Source: Chloroflexota bacterium | GTDB taxonomy: Bacteria; Chloroflexota; Anaerolineae; B4-G1 | Length of the DNA: 6,509 nt | Assembly: GCA_003648125.1 (NCBI GenBank) | Contig: QMOE01000142.1 | Coordinates: 1-6,509 of the forward strand | Direction: 5' to 3' | Shown here: positions 6,026-6,509 of the stretch, one piece after another | Position numbering within the stretch: position 1 is the stretch's first letter | Layout: each line of letters begins with the position of its first letter | Position numbers and translations under genes: made by a program | The notes under the pieces: generated by a model | The model's input: only the letters and a program-made list of their open reading frames with translations | Database searches by the model: none | What the model was told of the DNA's origin: nothing

Positions 6026-6312
6026 TTAACCGTCCCGTGTCATCACCTCCTTATCCACGTTCGCTGTATCCATCTCAACCCGGCGACACGTTTGGGGGAG
6101 CAGGGGCACATAAACGCGTTCTACCAGGTGGGGAGTAAGTACGACGTCGTCTGTTTCCCCCTGCCCGTTCAGCGTCATGTCCATCGCTCGTCGGCCCAGG
6201 GTGTATTGGTCTGGGCTACAGTAGTCAACAGTGGGGCCACAGAAGAGAAATCGGCGGGCACACACAGGCCAAATCGGCCAGCCTGTAACACACCGATGCT
6301 TGCACACGTGTG
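6026..6312 (-). pseudogene. Decayed C-terminal remnant of a LacI-family transcriptional regulator
   Basis: One minus-strand frame (about 6312-6211) reads IGVLQAGRFGLCVPADFSS then VAPLLTTVAQ. A second frame (about 6208-6026) continues QYTLGRRAMDMTLN, then ETDDVVLTPHLVERVYV, to a TAA at 6026. Joined, this matches the end of LacI-type effector domains: the G-L-VP-D-S segment, the PLTTV-Q motif, the E/TLGRRA helix and the terminal VVLxPxLVER strand. One base appears to be missing near 6209-6210. The usual VVGFDD-type segment between PADFS and PLLTTV is absent as well. No helix-turn-helix or N-terminal effector lobe is present, because the region further upstream is a promoter and then tandem repeats. 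The relic ends 85 bp before the SBP start, where a local repressor of a sugar importer would be expected. Family identity rests on motif recognition across two frames. It cannot make a working repressor. Confidence 0.75.
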
Positions 6313-6314
6313 CA
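6301..6314. promoter_or_regulatory. Candidate LacI-family operator TGCACACGTGTGCA
   Basis: This is a perfect 14-bp palindrome centred on CG, the typical symmetry of LacI-family operators; it differs from TGCAAACGTTTGCA in two positions. It abuts the -10 box and covers the expected transcription start near 6306-6308, where a bound repressor would block initiation. The adjacent LacI-family relic supports the reading. The cognate protein is inferred. Confidence 0.6.
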
Positions 6315-6342
6315 TTGTACTACATGTAACTCGTTTTGTCAA
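6314..6342 (-). promoter_or_regulatory. Sigma-70-type promoter driving the ABC operon leftwards
   Basis: On the minus strand the -35 is TTGACA (6342-6337, full consensus). A 17-bp spacer follows (6336-6320), then -10 TACAAT (6319-6314, five of six). The predicted start near 6306-6308 gives a leader of roughly 365 nt that crosses the LacI relic before the SBP gene. This is the best promoter match I found upstream of the operon. It may originally have served the regulator gene as first gene of the operon. Confidence 0.7.
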
Positions 6343-6353
6343 CCTGATTTTCG

Positions 6354-6509
6354 CTGCCGGGGGACGCGGGCGTCCCCGCCCGCATGCGGTCAAGATGGCC
6401 GCGCTCCAATGACTACCTGGGAACGCGGGCGTCCCCGCCCGCATGCGGCCAAGATGGCCGCGCTCCGATGACTGCCTGGGAGCGCGGGCGTCCCCGCCCG
6501 CATGCGGCC
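6354..6509. repeat. 59-bp tandem repeat, about 2.6 copies, running off the right edge
   Basis: Corresponding bases recur exactly 59 bp apart (for example C at 6365, 6424 and 6483). The units differ at only a few positions. Each unit holds a GCGGGCG-TCCC-CGCCCGC hairpin (first copy 6366-6383) and a GCGGCCA-AGA-TGGCCGC hairpin (first copy 6386-6402, with one change to T). The period is not a multiple of three, and there are no variable spacers. This is therefore a noncoding minisatellite of hairpins, not a coding repeat or CRISPR. Its full length lies outside the window. Confidence 0.9.

Larger units (their letters stand above)
5941..6509. other. Upstream region without an intact gene
   Basis: From left to right this stretch holds the SBP ribosome site, an 85-bp spacer with no strong promoter, the LacI-family relic, the palindromic operator candidate, the promoter and the 59-bp tandem repeats. 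Long plus-strand reading frames here run antisense to the relic and through the repeats, and I do not regard them as genes. Confidence 0.7.

Noticed and set aside
6262..6290. GGCCAAATCGGCC and CAGGC/GCCTG inverted repeats as an operator or riboswitch
   Set aside because: The stems are short and broken, and they lie inside the LacI-relic reading frame, where they are explained as former coding sequence.
5960..6412. 150-codon plus-strand reading frame
   Set aside because: It runs antisense to the LacI-family relic, the promoter and the first tandem repeat, with a composition that looks like read-through and no recognisable domain.
6354..6509. CRISPR array
   Set aside because: The whole 59-bp unit repeats with only scattered substitutions, and there are no unique spacers.

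Overview
The window holds one carbohydrate-type ABC import operon, read right to left on the minus strand. The order is lipoprotein solute-binding protein (SBP), large MalF-type permease, MalG-type permease and MalK/UgpC-type ATPase. A glycerophosphodiester phosphodiesterase (GDPD) follows on the same strand and runs off the left edge. The SBP has a lipobox, followed by a Thr/Val/Glu/Pro linker of the QTVEVPV type that I know mainly from Chloroflexota lipoproteins. Together with the moderately high GC and the palindrome-rich spacers, this makes a Chloroflexota (Anaerolineae-like) source my best guess. It is an inference, not proven.

Layout from right to left. 6354-6509: 59-bp tandem repeats, each unit holding two GC-rich hairpins. 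6301-6342: a near-consensus sigma-70-type promoter (TTGACA, 17 bp, TACAAT) firing leftwards, with a perfect 14-bp palindrome centred on CG over the expected start point, like a LacI-family operator. About 6026-6312: a decayed C-terminal piece of a LacI-family regulator, readable only across two frames and with no DNA-binding domain. 4483-5940: SBP. 4435-4466: a perfect 14-bp intercistronic hairpin. 2961-4409, 2056-2949 and 959-2035: the two permeases and the ATPase, tightly spaced and each with a clear Shine-Dalgarno sequence. 576-958: a gene-free spacer of nested palindromes and a terminator-like hairpin. 1-575: GDPD, 5' part only.

How they work together: the lipoprotein captures a solute outside the membrane, the two permeases form the channel, and the ATPase dimer drives import. 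The order SBP-permease-permease-ATPase-GDPD matches E. coli ugpBAECQ, so a glycerophosphodiester, sn-glycerol-3-phosphate or another phosphorylated polyol is a reasonable substrate hypothesis. The SBP sequence alone does not settle it. The LacI relic suggests the operon once carried its own sugar or polyol-responsive repressor.

The most unusual points are the dead regulator with an apparently intact promoter/operator, a perfect 27-bp palindrome inside the permease coding sequence, and an extra four-helix membrane domain at that permease's N terminus. I see no tRNA, rRNA, CRISPR, transposase or defence gene, and no clear evidence of a wholly new system.
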